NCBI GenBank assembly: GCA_963971285.1
Contig: OZ020244.1
Location: 31,558,001 to 31,622,000 of the forward strand
From: Astropecten irregularis
Lineage: Eukaryota > Echinodermata > Asteroidea > Paxillosida > Astropectinidae
Direction of reading: 5' to 3'
Length of the DNA: 64,000 nt
The translations under genes were made by a program, and so were the position numbers. Under the pieces are notes generated by a model that saw nothing but the letters and a program-made list of their open reading frames with translations, was not told the DNA's origin and made no database searches. Shown in pieces: positions 22,732-34,142 of this stretch. How positions within the stretch are numbered: the stretch's first letter is position 1; each line of letters begins with the position of its first letter.

Positions 22732-23768
22732 CACAGAAAATCTATTAAAGGAGCTGATTTTCGAACTTAGAAACGCGAAGACATTTTGTGTACCTTAGGT
22801 GTTTCATGACTGAGTTTCTGTTTCTTTAAACCTGAACATGTACTGCTATGTCACGTATGTATACATGTATGGATAGAATTGTTTATGTTGAGTTTCTGAA
22901 GAAGAGTTTTGTTCCAACGTTCAAATAATCCAATTCTCTGGTTTTCAAAATGCATATGAAAGTGAAAATATTAATCAAAATCAGTGCTTATATTTTCAAG
23001 AGAACAACAAACAACGGTCTCTGTTCTCATTAAAGTGAATTTGTGCATGTTCCTACTGTGTTTAATTTAAGTTGTTCTAACCAAATATAAGTTAAATGTT
23101 TTTTTGGGGGGCTTTTTATTACTTTTTTTAATATGGTACCATTTCAGAGGGTAAAATACTACAGAAATAATGCAACATTACCGATATTCCCCCGCTAAAA
23201 AATAATGAGCTTTCAGTACCACACTAAATAATGATGTTACTGGCCTTTACCAATCCTATATTTGACCCATTAAGCACCCTAAGAATAGAAGTATTCGGTG
23301 CAAATTACACATATCACTGTCAGATGTGAAGGGGTAAATATTAAGCCCCATTTCTATCCAAATACATTTGAGATGCTGTGGTACTTGTGAGTTTTTGTTT
23401 TCCTTTCCGAAGGCTGCGTAAACATAGCAATTTTAAGCACATATGACAATTTGGTGGGGAGGAGGGTTGAAATTCCGTAAAAACAATAAGTGTCAATTTC
23501 ACGTGGGCTTCAATTAAGATGAGTTCCATATCATGGGAGCCATCTGGCTGTCATTAGGTTACCTCATTAAAACTGTCTGAACTGAGTTGTCCTGGCCACT
23601 GTACATGTGAAGATTAGTGGGCTTGACAAGCTGCTAGGGGTCAACTGAGGTCACTGCAACAGTAGACTTGAAACAGTCTGGGCAAGGCTTTTTTGCAAAC
23701 TTCCACAAATTATTTCTCATTACTAAATTGTTGTATTCTTCATGTAGCCTCTAACCAAGAGCCACGTT
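22732..23768. other. Intronic DNA without recognised elements
   Basis: AT-rich sequence between the minisatellite and a family B copy. No gene or recognised repeat seen. Confidence 0.5.
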
Positions 23769-23970
23769 AAAGGTACTATCATACTTTGGTAGGGAATCAA
23801 AACAGAAATATTCACAGATTTCTGTACATAACTTACAAGGTATTAAGATAGACCTGATACAAACATACCGTTAACATTTTTCTGCCTGAAATGCTGTATT
23901 TTTCCAAAAAATAAGTAGGCCCACAACAAAATACCAAAACGGGTTTGATCTCCAAGATCAAACCTCACAA
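23769..23970. repeat. MITE-like family B, copy 2 (one arm)
   Basis: Starts AAGGTACTATCATACTTTGG, then CACAGATTT..GTACATAACTT and CTGCCTGAAATGCTGTATTT. The other arm is missing. Confidence 0.7.
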
Positions 23971-25324
23971 TTACCTAAAAATTTTGTGCCACAATTGCAA
24001 CAGGCTTTGGCTGTTTTCTACTGTTTCCAACGATCAGTTGAGTTGAAGATTTCACAAGTTTATTTTTATTCCGTGACAAATCAAATTATGAACAGACAGC
24101 AGCTGTTCTATCAACTTTACCAAACTATGGGCTTGTTTTAAGCCTGGTTTACGACAAACTTACTTCAAACGGCCTTCTTTTGATGTTGACTTTTATAAAA
24201 AGCATTCCCATTTTACAAAATTTAACCAATATAACACAGCACAAATGTGTGCACAGCAGTATGTTCTTGTGGTTTGAGAAAAACAGACTGATTGGAAAAT
24301 AGTTCTTCAAATTACGCGCCATCTATGTTACAAGAATAGATGCTCATGGTCAAATTGCCTAGCTTGTTCAACAAATTCCCCTTCCCTTTGAAAAAAAAAT
24401 GGTTGAGCATGACTTTGACAAATGGGATTTCACAAATTGTTATCCTAATCATTTGTTTTGTTTTGGACACTTTGCCCTAATGGAAAGTGTGGAGGGGGGA
24501 AATGAGACTGGGGAGTAGACACCATACAATTACTGAATGGGTTTGCCTGTTGGATAAGTGATCCTGAGTGTGTATGATTGATGGACTGGTACAAGTTTCA
24601 AGTTACATATGTACACAGTGCAAAAAATATTCCCATGGGGTGCCCAGAGAAAGGAGGACATGAGCAAGAACTGCGGAATGCGGATAAACCTAAACTGATA
24701 ACCCCAGTTGCCTGTGACATCATGTGCTAGCTCATCTTTCCGCAATTGCAATGTAATAGGGTGGGAAAAAACACACTGCTAAAATTATTTGCAGGTTTTG
24801 ATATTTTACTAAAAGGTACCTTGGGAACACAATTTAGTGGTGAAAATGAACAACATTAGGGTGACTTTAGGCATCATTTTGATGAATCCTCAGTGTTTAA
24901 GGTACCTTGAGTTTCAGTTTCAAAGATATTTGTTAGTCTTTGAAACAAAGTCTTCCCCATGAAAAATTGAATATGAATATTAACACTTTTTAGTGTCCAA
25001 ATTATAATAGAAGACAGAGATTTATGTAACAATTCAAAAATGTCTATGTTACCTTTTTTGTCAATTTTTGGTCAATCTTGCCCCAAATAACATAATATAA
25101 CGTACTAAGCATTCCTATTTAAAATCACTTTAACGAATGACAAATATTACAGATAATTTCTCAGGATCTCGTCATGTTCGTTATAGCACCATTTCACTGT
25201 ATTGACTAGGAACCTTCATTACTCCAATGCTGCTTCATTCCCTATGATATTTGAACCCCTACAACCAATGACAGGCCTTGATTTTTAAGGAGAGTGAGAG
25301 TGATCACTCTCCTCCGCTCTCCTT

Positions 25325-25621
25325 AAAGGTAGTACATTGTATCATACTTTGGTAAAACTGAAATCTTCACAGATTTACCAATAACTTACATGTTATAAAG
25401 ATGGTGATGGTGATGGTGATTTTTCTCTCAAAAAGTGGGCACTGTATGGGACTGAAATTTTCACAGATGACTGTTACTGCATCTGTCTTGATATTTTTGC
25501 CCATGAATCTGTATTTCGTTGACACCACCACCATCTTCATACCCTGTAAGTTATGTGTACATGTAAATCTGTGAACATTTCTGTTTTGGTTTCTTACCAA
25601 AGTATGATACTACCTTTAAGG
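25325..25621. repeat. MITE-like family B, copy 3 (both arms)
   Basis: The left end is AAGGTAGTAC..ATCATACTTTGG and the right end CCAAAGTATGATACTACCTT. A GATGGTGATGGTGATGGTG triplet run lies in the left arm, with matching ACCACCACCATC in the right arm. Confidence 0.8.
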
Positions 25622-26603
25622 AGAGCGATTTGCAGCTCTCATTTTGATTAAAAATCAAGGCTTGCAATGATAGGCTGGACTATCAATCTAGCCCAACATC
25701 ACAATGCCTGGGTTCCTATGCCCAGTAAGTGTCTTTCAAAGTCAACAATACCATGACATATATTTGGGGTCAAAAGTCCACGTTCCAATTTCTTCTTCTT
25801 CTTTTTAATCTATTATTTTATGTGAATTCAAATAATTAATGAAACTGTGCAATTCTGTGGCAGTAGTCTTACACTATTAATGGGATATTTCTTAATACCA
25901 TTGTATGATAGGAAGTGGTTGTAAACAAATACGTGAGGCTCTGAAACCAAAACCTGAGACAGCTAGAAGGCAAATCAAATTGAATTTAATTAAATACCCT
26001 TCCACTTGTCAAACTGGACTCAAAATCTCAGATTTCCAAGGGGTCTTTTGTTGTGGGGAGTGTCTTAAATTTCTTTCTTGTCATAAAAGAAAAGAAAACA
26101 CGTACAAACAACCTAATGAACCAAGTCAATCATTTCTTTTCTGAAAAAAAGTACATGCGGGTCTCAGTTTCAGTCTGGTCTCCAGTGAGGATCCCGGCCT
26201 GGCCTCGGACTCAGATAATTGACTAAGCCTGCACTCTTGCAAATGACATTCATTTATGTCCAATATCTAAAAAAAAAAAAAAAACGTAACCACTACCAGA
26301 CCATTATTGCATTAAACGCATAACGCCCGGATACTATTAACTTTTACATCGTGAATCATCGCCTATACAATAAGATTGATCTTTGTACGGTCAACAAAGC
26401 GAGTGTTTTTAATGCATGTCCATTTTCTTTTCTTTGACACGGTGTCCAATAAAAGCGTCACTTTTTTTCTTTTTTTTACGTGAGCGTAAATGGGGGTCCC
26501 GCTCCCGGTCAAATGCTCCATTACCATGATTGCAAATTTGCAATACATACTGTGATCACCGTAGCAGCAACACGGTGTGTGTGTGGTGGGTGTGTGTGAT
26601 ATC
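25622..26603. other. DNA flanking the BEL/Pao array
   Basis: AT-rich with an A17-type run near 26270 and a GTGTGTGTGG run just before the array at 26577-26598. The five bases before the first LTR are ATATC. No gene recognised. Confidence 0.5.
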
Positions 26604-27555
26604 TGTGCTGTTCGCAAGTTTTAATTTTGCTTTTTATGCACTCCATAAGTGTGGTGGTTTTTACAGGCGTGCCATATGTAAGCAGCGCGCGTTGCGCATG
26701 CGTCTGTAACTTTGTTGACTATGTGATGTCATGTACTGTCCGACTTATGTTCACTCATGCATCAACGCATTGCGACGATTTACAGCCCTGCGAGGCAAAG
26801 TCAAAGTGTTCTGGTCTGACCGAGGATCGAACTTTGTGGGAGTAATGAACGACAAGCTCTTCCAGTCTTATCTGGAGAAGAACGACACAGAGTGGAAGCT
26901 GAATCCTCCCCATGCCCCTCACATGGGAGGAGCTTGGGAGAGGTTGATTGGTGTGACCAAAAGGATTCTTAGTGGCATCCTACTCGAGACCAAGCACCGA
27001 AGTCTGACTCATGAAACGTTGGTCACCTTTATGGCGGAGGTGATGGCGATAGTCAACGCTCGACCTCTTGTCCCGTTGAGCTCTGATCCAGAAGACACTT
27101 CGTTCCTTACACCATCTATGCTGTTGACCCAGAAACACGGGAGTATTGAGGAGGTAGTCATCGAAGATTGTACACGCAACATGTACACGGCTCAATGGAA
27201 GATGGTACAGATTCTCGCTGACAGGTTCTGGAAACAGTGGAGACTCCGCTACCTCCAGAGTCTTCAGCAGAGGCGTAAATGGATCAACCCGGAAAGGAAC
27301 ATTGTTGTTGGGGACATTGTACTGTTGAGAGACAAAGACGTCAGTAGGAACCGGTGGCCATTGGGGATTGTTGACAGTGTTAGTCCTGGAGATGACGGGT
27401 TGGTTCGAGAGGTGCATGTTCGTTTGCCATCAACAGGCAAAACTTACTGCAGACCTGTACATGAGTTAGTTTTGTTAATTGAAGCGGATTAAGCAGATAA
27501 TGTGGTCCAAGTCATCATTCAGGTTTTTCTGACGTCTATAGACGTCGGGGGGGAG
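26604..27555 (+). mobile_element. BEL/Pao copy 1: internally deleted (5' LTR start fused to pol 3' end)
   Basis: 26604-26754 matches the first ~150 bp of the LTR (TGTGCTGTTCGCAAG...). It then jumps directly into pol sequence identical to 33406-34205 of the intact copy, starting TCATGCATCAACGC. The retained pol part encodes the integrase core after its first catalytic Asp, plus the C-terminal DUF5641-like domain, ending with a stop at 27490-27492. The rest of the LTR, gag, protease, RT and RNase H are absent. A polypurine-like tract (GTCGGGGGGGAG) precedes the next LTR at 27556. Confidence 0.9.
26756..27492 (+). pseudogene. BEL/Pao integrase C-terminal fragment
   Basis: An open frame with FWSDRGSNFVG (second catalytic Asp) and HMGGAWERLIG (catalytic Glu), followed by the RRKWINPERNIVVGDIVLL segment. 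It is identical in protein to the C-terminus of the intact copy. The start is missing: the frame reads in from LTR sequence, so the ATG at 26731 is fortuitous. Confidence 0.9.
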
Positions 27556-28574
27556 TGTGCTGTTCGCAAGTTTTAATTTTGCTTTTTATGCACTCCATAA
27601 GTGTGGTGGTTTTTACAGGCGTGCCATATGTAAGCAGCGCGCGTTGCGCATGCGTCTGTAACTTTGTTGACTATGTGACGTCATGTACTGTCCGACTTAT
27701 GTTCACTGTCTCCAACCAATTTGGGTAACTTTGTGTCAGACAATTTACCTAAGAACGGTGCCTTTAAAGGCTGTTACCTGAAGATTGCATCTACATTGTG
27801 TTTTATGTAAGTTTAGCTCCATTATTGTGCTGTTAACTTGATTATGAAGGTTTAATATCTTTGTGATTTGGAGGTTTATTTTATCTGTCTTTTGTATCAT
27901 TGTATGCGATTATGTCAACCTTAACGTTACACGTTATTCACTGTACTGTACTGTATCATGAATATTTCCAGAGTCGGATTATCGTATTGTGAAACTTAGT
28001 TGCCATATGTCATTCTATTTCAGAGAAACATTGCTATAGGTGAGCCCGGTGTTTGACCAAATTCTAGAGCGTCCGAGACAGGTCTTTACTTGAGTTTCTG
28101 ATTGTGTTTAATAGTGGAAGCCTGGAAGCCCACAAGTCTGTAAGTCTATAAACACATGTATTATTTTTATGTTCATGTGGGTAACTGAATGTATCACTTT
28201 CGATGTAATGTGTAGGCCCTACCATTCATGGATCAAACTTTGGGTCTTTATAGTGGATTAGTGGATTAATGGTATATTATCTTTATGTATACACATATGG
28301 TTGTTTCTCTTTGCCTTGAGACATTTGATTATAAGAGTGTGTTTTTTGGCATGTTATTTGAAAACGTGACATTTTGATGTAAGGCTTGTAGAGTTGTTTA
28401 CATTGTTTACTAAAGCCAAGAGATTGTATTTGTTCTTTGTTGACAGTTTTACCCACACACAAGGCATACATCAGTTCATGGAAGTTCGTGAATTAAACAG
28501 ATTCCTGGAACTATACTCTGTGTACTACTGTTTGCTTCATTTGGGGGTTAGCTACTGGATAGGAGTCAACGCAA
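27556..28574 (+). repeat. BEL/Pao LTR plus leader (shared by copies 1 and 2)
   Basis: Begins TGTGCTGTTCGC after a purine tract and is repeated at 34206-35225 with about 99% or higher identity. The LTR 3' edge cannot be fixed because every complete LTR here is followed by internal sequence, and I found no convincing tRNA primer-binding site. It contains TGACGTCA (CRE) at 27676-27683 and an NRF1-like TGCGCATGCG at 27645-27654, likely promoter elements. Confidence 0.85.
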
Positions 28575-31500
28575 GTGCATACGTACTCTGAGACCAGTAT
28601 AGTAAAAAGACTTCATCGCCCAGGTGACGACTTAACTTGGCAAGTCTCCCGAAGGACACCAGAACTCATCATGTCGACAAAGTCGGGACAGTCACCCCGA
28701 AAGGATCCAGACAGAGCAGACTCGCATAGGACACGACCACCGTCCAACCAAGGTGACCCTAACCCAGCGACAAAGGATGAAACCACCAGCCAGGTTTCAA
28801 GACAGACTAGTGCACGGTCATCCATCAACTCTGTGGCACTGAGGGCACGAGCCAAAGCAGAAGCAGCCAAGATGCGGTTGGAATTCGCCCGCAAGGAAGC
28901 TCAGCTTAAACAACAGAACGCTAAACAAGAAGCCACGATCTTCGTACTGAATGCAGAGAGGGACGCTGCTGTAGCTGAGATAGAGGCAGCTATTCTTGAA
29001 GAAGGAGAAGTCGACGGGGACTCTGTAAAAAGTGGTGGTTTGAGTCTTCCCAGTGAAGACTACAGGAAACGGGTTGAGCAATATTTGATATCTTGTAATG
29101 CAGGTGAGAGTGTAAATTGTCAAGGGAAAACTGAGGCTAATAAAACCTCTACACCCACCCCTGCCCCTGTTCCTCCCCCAACCTCGGCACCCCCTGCTGA
29201 CCCAGTTGCCTCATCAGAACCTGTACATTCAGTTAATGTTGTGTCTGAGATAAGCAATATGTTAATTAAGAAGGAGTTAGTTACAAGTAGTCTAAGAAAG
29301 TTTAATGATCATGCAGGTACATACAAATCATGGAAAGCCTCTTTTAAACAGGCTATTTCAGAGCTTAGAGTAACGCCATCCCAAGAGATGGATTTAATCA
29401 TGAAGTGGCTTGGCAAGGAATCTGCCCAATTGGTTACACCCATTCATTCCATCCATGTGGATAGACCTGATGTAGGTCTTCATAGAATATGGGATCTTCT
29501 TGACAGGAAGTATGGTGCATCAGAGGCCATGGAAGCAGATCTACAACGCCGCATTGAAGATTTCCCCAAACTTTCTCAGCGAGATAACGACAAGCTCCAA
29601 CAATATGCGCACTTGTTGATGGAGATCGAGTACATTAAAGATGGAGAGAACTGCCCGGGGCTACTGCATCTTGACTCTGGAAGAGGATTACGTCCTCTGG
29701 TACAGAAGCTGCCTTACGGTCTTCAAGAGAGATGGATGATGGAGGGTGCCCGGTACAAGGAGAAACATGGTGTGACCTTTCCACCGTTCAAGGTTTTTAG
29801 CGACTTTGTCCAGTTCCAGGCCAAGGTGCGTAATGATCCAAGCTTCACGATGCCTCACGACCAAAGGCAACATGACATGCCAAAGAGAACTGTCAGTGTC
29901 AGAGCAACTGAAGTCAAGACGGCCGACAAGCCAAAGGCTGGAGAACAGTGCCCAATTCACAAGAGGAATCACTCCATCTTCAAGTGCAGAGTATTTCTTG
30001 GCAAGAGCCCACCCGGGAAGAAGGCCGTCCTCAGGGAGCACCACCTGTGCTTCAGATGTTGCCAGCCACATCATGCAGCCCATGAATGCAAGACCGATGT
30101 AAAGTGTGACTCATGTGGCAGTACACGGCACATGACAATTCTTCACCATGACCAGTACAACGAGCCTGCAGACAACTCACAGGAACCAAATTCTCAGCCT
30201 ACTTCGTCTCAGCCTCGGATTACGAGTGCCTGCTCTAAGGTGCAGGGCACAACATGCAGCGCTGGAAAGTCATGTGCGAAGATCGTTCCAGTCCTAGTGC
30301 GGTCTAAGAAAGACCCAGGTACTTGCGTCAAGACATACGCTATCATTGACGAGCAGAGTAACAAGACCTTGGCAACTCGGCAGCTGTTCGACAAGTTTGA
30401 CATTGACTACAGAGAGGTCCATTATACCTTACGTACCTGTAGTGGAGAAGAATCGGCAAGTGGCAGGTGGGCAGACGACTTAACGGTTCAAGATATTCGT
30501 GGCACTGTAAGTTTAGACTTACCTGTTGTTACCGAATGTTCTCTCATCCCAGACTTCAAGAATGAAATCCCTTCACCCGATGTGACCAGGGCATATGACC
30601 ACCTGAAGGGCGTTGACATCCCGGAAATTGATCATGACTGCACAGCGACTCTGTTGATAGGGAGAGATGTGCTCGAGGCACATCATGTTCTTGACCAAAG
30701 GATCGGGCCCCCTGGTGCACCGTTTGCCCAGAAGATGAAACTTGGCTGGGTTATCATCGGTGAAGTGTGCCTTCGAGGTGCTCATAGAAGTAATGGCCAT
30801 CAGGACAAGATTGTATCGCTGCGCACTCAGGTGCTTTCCACAGGACGTCCGACTTTCCTCGAGCCGTGTCCGAACGAGTTTCATGTCAAACATTTGTTTG
30901 AAAATGAGAATGACGGTGTTTGTCTGTCCATCGAAGAAAGACAGTTCGTAGACCTCATGGAGAAGGAAGGAAACCTTCAACATGGCAAATGGACAGCACC
31001 ATTACCCTTCAAAGAGCCGAGGGATCGACTGCCCAATAATCGACAGCAAGCTTTGAAAAGAGCTCACATTCTCCGAAAGGGCCTGGACAGGGATCCAGTA
31101 AAAAGAGGACACATGCTGACATTCATGGAAGGGGTTATTTCTCAAGGCCATGCCGAAGTCGCTCCACCTCTGCAAGCAGATGAAGAGTGCTGGTACTTAC
31201 CCTTGTTTGGGGTGTACCATCCCAAGAAGAGAGACAAAATCAGAGGTGTCTTTGATTCCTCAGCTGAGTTCCAGGGCCACTCGCTTAACCAGGTGCTGCT
31301 GAAGGGTCCTGACCTCACCAACGACTTGGTGGGCGTCCTTATGAGATTTCGCCGAGGGCGTGTGGCGGTCTGCGGAGACATCGAGTCCATGTTCTTTTGC
31401 TTTTCGGTCTCAGAAAGACACAGGAATTTCCTTCGTTTCTTTTGGCACGAGAACAACGACTTTAACAAGCCGCTCATCGAGTATCGTATGCTGAAGCATG

Positions 31501-34142
31501 TGTTCGGCAATACTCCCTCTCCGGCTGTTGCAAATTATGGCCTGAGAGACCTGGCTTGTGATGCTGAACCTGATGTCAAAGACTTCATCTTCAATGACTT
31601 CTACGTGGACGATGGACTCAGGTCATGTGACGACAGTGACACAGCTATCTCACTTATGAAGCGCACCAGAGCCATGCTGAAGGAGAAGGCAGGCATAAAT
31701 CTGCACAAAATTGCTTCAAACTCCCAGGCTGTACTTGATGCATTCAAGGCAGAAGAGGTCCAGAAAGACATCAGGAATCTGACTCTTAGCGATGGTGTGC
31801 CTACGCAGAGAAGTCTAGGTGTTCAGTGGAACTTGACTGATGACACCTTCAGGTTTCATACCAATCTGGAGGAAAGACCCTACACAAGGAGAGGCGTCTT
31901 GTCAACAATTAATGGGGTTTTTGACCCTCTTGGTTTCCTCGCACCAGTCATGGTACAAGCAAGAGCTCTGTTCAGAGATATGATCGCTCACGAATCCAGT
32001 TGGGATGATATCCTTCCTGAAGGGTACAGGGCTGCTTGGGAGTCATGGAAGTCTGGGCTGGCTGAGCTACAGTTTTTGTCAGTTCCTCGCACCTATTCCA
32101 CTTGCCTTGAAACTGGAGTGGTGCACGTCTACTGCGATGCTTCTGAAGTGGCAGTTGCAGCAGTTGCATATTTGGTAGATGACCGGGAACCCAAACCAGG
32201 ATTCGTCTTCGGGAAATCAAAGCAAGCTCCCAGATCAGGCCACACTATTCCTAGACTTGAGCTTTGTGCTGCAGTCTTAGCGACAGAAATCAGCAAAGTG
32301 GTGTGCAGGGAGTTGAACATTCAGCCATCGGAAGTGATCTACCACACTGACAGTAAGATTGTTCTGGGGTATCTGAACAACACTTCCAGGCGATTTCACA
32401 CTTACGTTGCTAATCGAGTTCACAAGGTTCTAGAGTTTTCCAGGCCCGGCCAATGGAGGTATGTATCCACAGACAAGAACCCTGCGGACTGTGGGACACG
32501 TCCGATTGATACACGGAACTTGAAGAGTTCCCTTTGGCTCGCAGGTCCACAGCAGCCAGCGCTGGTACAGTCGGAGATTGCGACATCAGAATTTCCATTG
32601 GTGAACCCTGAGGACGACAAGGAAGTAAGACGAGAGGTGAACGTCACGAAGACCACAGTGGAGCCTACAAATCTTTCTACACGACTTGAAAGGTTTTCAA
32701 CCTGGACCAGCTTGGTACGAGCATTCAGTCTTCTAGTCAGCGTGGCTAGGTCCTTCCATACCAGAAATGACAGCACCCAGTGTCACCCTGAGGGTGTGGA
32801 ACTCAAACGTCATGTCCAGACAATGATCCTACGGATGGTACAGGAGCAGTTTTATCAGCTAGAGCTTAGCTGCCTACACAAGGGCGCTCCCCTACCACGT
32901 GGCTCTCCACTCCAAGACTTGTCACCTACACTCAACCCGGATGGGTTGATTTGTGTTGGTGGACGCTTGAGGAAGTCTTCCCTCCCAGTGGCGTTGAAGC
33001 ATCCTGTACTGATACCAGGGAAGAGTCATATCGCTAGACTCCTCATCCTACACTATCACAGTGTTGGACATCCTGGCAGGCAGATGACAGAGGGTTCTCT
33101 GCGTGAGGCTGGGTTCTGGATAACTGGGTGCAAGAGAGTGGTATCATCTGTCATTCATCGTTGTGTGGTCTGTCGAAAGCTCAGAGGGAAGTTGGTGCTG
33201 CAGCGGATGGCGGATCTCCCTGAAGAACGTCTGAAACCAGGTCCTCCTTTCTCACAGGTTGGTGTAGACTGCTTTGGACCTTGGGAAGTGGTCACTAGAA
33301 GAACCCGAGGTGGTGCCGCTCAAAGTAAAAGATGGGGGATGATATTCTCATGTCTCACTTCTCGAGCCATTCATATCGAAGTTCTTGAGGAAATGAGTAC
33401 GTCATCATGCATCAACGCATTGCGACGATTTACAGCCCTGCGAGGCAAAGTCAAAGTGTTCTGGTCTGACCGAGGATCGAACTTTGTGGGAGTAATGAAC
33501 GACAAGCTCTTCCAGTCTTATCTGGAGAAGAACGACACAGAGTGGAAGCTGAATCCTCCCCATGCCCCTCACATGGGAGGAGCTTGGGAGAGGTTGATTG
33601 GTGTGACCAAAAGGATTCTTAGTGGCATCCTACTCGAGACCAAGCACCGAAGTCTGACTCATGAAACGTTGGTCACCTTTATGGCGGAGGTGATGGCGAT
33701 AGTCAACGCTCGACCTCTTGTCCCGTTGAGCTCTGATCCAGAAGACACTTCGTTCCTTACACCATCTATGCTGTTGACCCAGAAACACGGGAGTATTGAG
33801 GAGGTAGTCATCGAAGATTGTACACGCAACATGTACACGGCTCAATGGAAGATGGTACAGATTCTCGCTGACAGGTTCTGGAAACAGTGGAGACTCCGCT
33901 ACCTCCAGAGTCTTCAGCAGAGGCGTAAATGGATCAACCCGGAAAGGAACATTGTTGTTGGGGACATTGTACTGTTGAGAGACAAAGACGTCAGTAGGAA
34001 CCGGTGGCCATTGGGGATTGTTGACAGTGTTAGTCCTGGAGATGACGGGTTGGTTCGAGAGGTGCATGTTCGTTTGCCATCAACAGGCAAAACTTACTGC
34101 AGACCTGTACATGAGTTAGTTTTGTTAATTGAAGCGGATTAA
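28575..34142 (+). CDS. BEL/Pao retrotransposon Gag-Pol polyprotein, intact 1855 codons
   Basis: A single uninterrupted frame. The first ATG is at 28575; MSTKSGQ at 28671 is an equally plausible start. Gag: an Arg/Ala/Glu coiled segment (~residues 85-145) and a capsid-like region. Residues ~490-530 hold Cys/His zinc knuckles (CFRCC...CDSCGSTRH). About residue 592 is IDEQSN, the BEL-type aspartic protease (DUF1758). RT has YVDDG near residue 1010. An RNase H/peptidase A17-type region follows from ~1186 (YCDAS, HTDSKIV). Integrase: H2C2 zinc finger near 1490 (HPGRQ...CVVCRKLRGK), then catalytic Asp in GVDCFGPW (~1563), Asp in SDRGSNFVG (~1632) and Glu in GAWERLIG (~1669). A DUF5641-like C-terminus begins near 1770. 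No env frame follows; only 63 bp separate the stop from the LTR. All key residues are present, so the copy may be active. It lies antisense in intron 1 of the host gene. Confidence 0.95.
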   Translation: MHTYSETSIVKRLHRPGDDLTWQVSRRTPELIMSTKSGQSPRKDPDRADSHRTRPPSNQGDPNPATKDETTSQVSRQTSARSSINSVALRARAKAEAAKMRLEFARKEAQLKQQNAKQEATIFVLNAERDAAVAEIEAAILEEGEVDGDSVKSGGLSLPSEDYRKRVEQYLISCNAGESVNCQGKTEANKTSTPTPAPVPPPTSAPPADPVASSEPVHSVNVVSEISNMLIKKELVTSSLRKFNDHAGTYKSWKASFKQAISELRVTPSQEMDLIMKWLGKESAQLVTPIHSIHVDRPDVGLHRIWDLLDRKYGASEAMEADLQRRIEDFPKLSQRDNDKLQQYAHLLMEIEYIKDGENCPGLLHLDSGRGLRPLVQKLPYGLQERWMMEGARYKEKHGVTFPPFKVFSDFVQFQAKVRNDPSFTMPHDQRQHDMPKRTVSVRATEVKTADKPKAGEQCPIHKRNHSIFKCRVFLGKSPPGKKAVLREHHLCFRCCQPHHAAHECKTDVKCDSCGSTRHMTILHHDQYNEPADNSQEPNSQPTSSQPRITSACSKVQGTTCSAGKSCAKIVPVLVRSKKDPGTCVKTYAIIDEQSNKTLATRQLFDKFDIDYREVHYTLRTCSGEESASGRWADDLTVQDIRGTVSLDLPVVTECSLIPDFKNEIPSPDVTRAYDHLKGVDIPEIDHDCTATLLIGRDVLEAHHVLDQRIGPPGAPFAQKMKLGWVIIGEVCLRGAHRSNGHQDKIVSLRTQVLSTGRPTFLEPCPNEFHVKHLFENENDGVCLSIEERQFVDLMEKEGNLQHGKWTAPLPFKEPRDRLPNNRQQALKRAHILRKGLDRDPVKRGHMLTFMEGVISQGHAEVAPPLQADEECWYLPLFGVYHPKKRDKIRGVFDSSAEFQGHSLNQVLLKGPDLTNDLVGVLMRFRRGRVAVCGDIESMFFCFSVSERHRNFLRFFWHENNDFNKPLIEYRMLKHVFGNTPSPAVANYGLRDLACDAEPDVKDFIFNDFYVDDGLRSCDDSDTAISLMKRTRAMLKEKAGINLHKIASNSQAVLDAFKAEEVQKDIRNLTLSDGVPTQRSLGVQWNLTDDTFRFHTNLEERPYTRRGVLSTINGVFDPLGFLAPVMVQARALFRDMIAHESSWDDILPEGYRAAWESWKSGLAELQFLSVPRTYSTCLETGVVHVYCDASEVAVAAVAYLVDDREPKPGFVFGKSKQAPRSGHTIPRLELCAAVLATEISKVVCRELNIQPSEVIYHTDSKIVLGYLNNTSRRFHTYVANRVHKVLEFSRPGQWRYVSTDKNPADCGTRPIDTRNLKSSLWLAGPQQPALVQSEIATSEFPLVNPEDDKEVRREVNVTKTTVEPTNLSTRLERFSTWTSLVRAFSLLVSVARSFHTRNDSTQCHPEGVELKRHVQTMILRMVQEQFYQLELSCLHKGAPLPRGSPLQDLSPTLNPDGLICVGGRLRKSSLPVALKHPVLIPGKSHIARLLILHYHSVGHPGRQMTEGSLREAGFWITGCKRVVSSVIHRCVVCRKLRGKLVLQRMADLPEERLKPGPPFSQVGVDCFGPWEVVTRRTRGGAAQSKRWGMIFSCLTSRAIHIEVLEEMSTSSCINALRRFTALRGKVKVFWSDRGSNFVGVMNDKLFQSYLEKNDTEWKLNPPHAPHMGGAWERLIGVTKRILSGILLETKHRSLTHETLVTFMAEVMAIVNARPLVPLSSDPEDTSFLTPSMLLTQKHGSIEEVVIEDCTRNMYTAQWKMVQILADRFWKQWRLRYLQSLQQRRKWINPERNIVVGDIVLLRDKDVSRNRWPLGIVDSVSPGDDGLVREVHVRLPSTGKTYCRPVHELVLLIEAD

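Noticed and set aside
22414..22734. Three overlapping minus frames with repeated SDIVRYCQIL-like peptides
   Set aside because: A 10-bp tandem repeat stays open in three frames; there is no codon bias or homology.
26980..27417. 145-codon minus frame, repeated identically at 33630-34067
   Set aside because: Antisense of the BEL/Pao integrase; the duplication reflects the element, not a gene.
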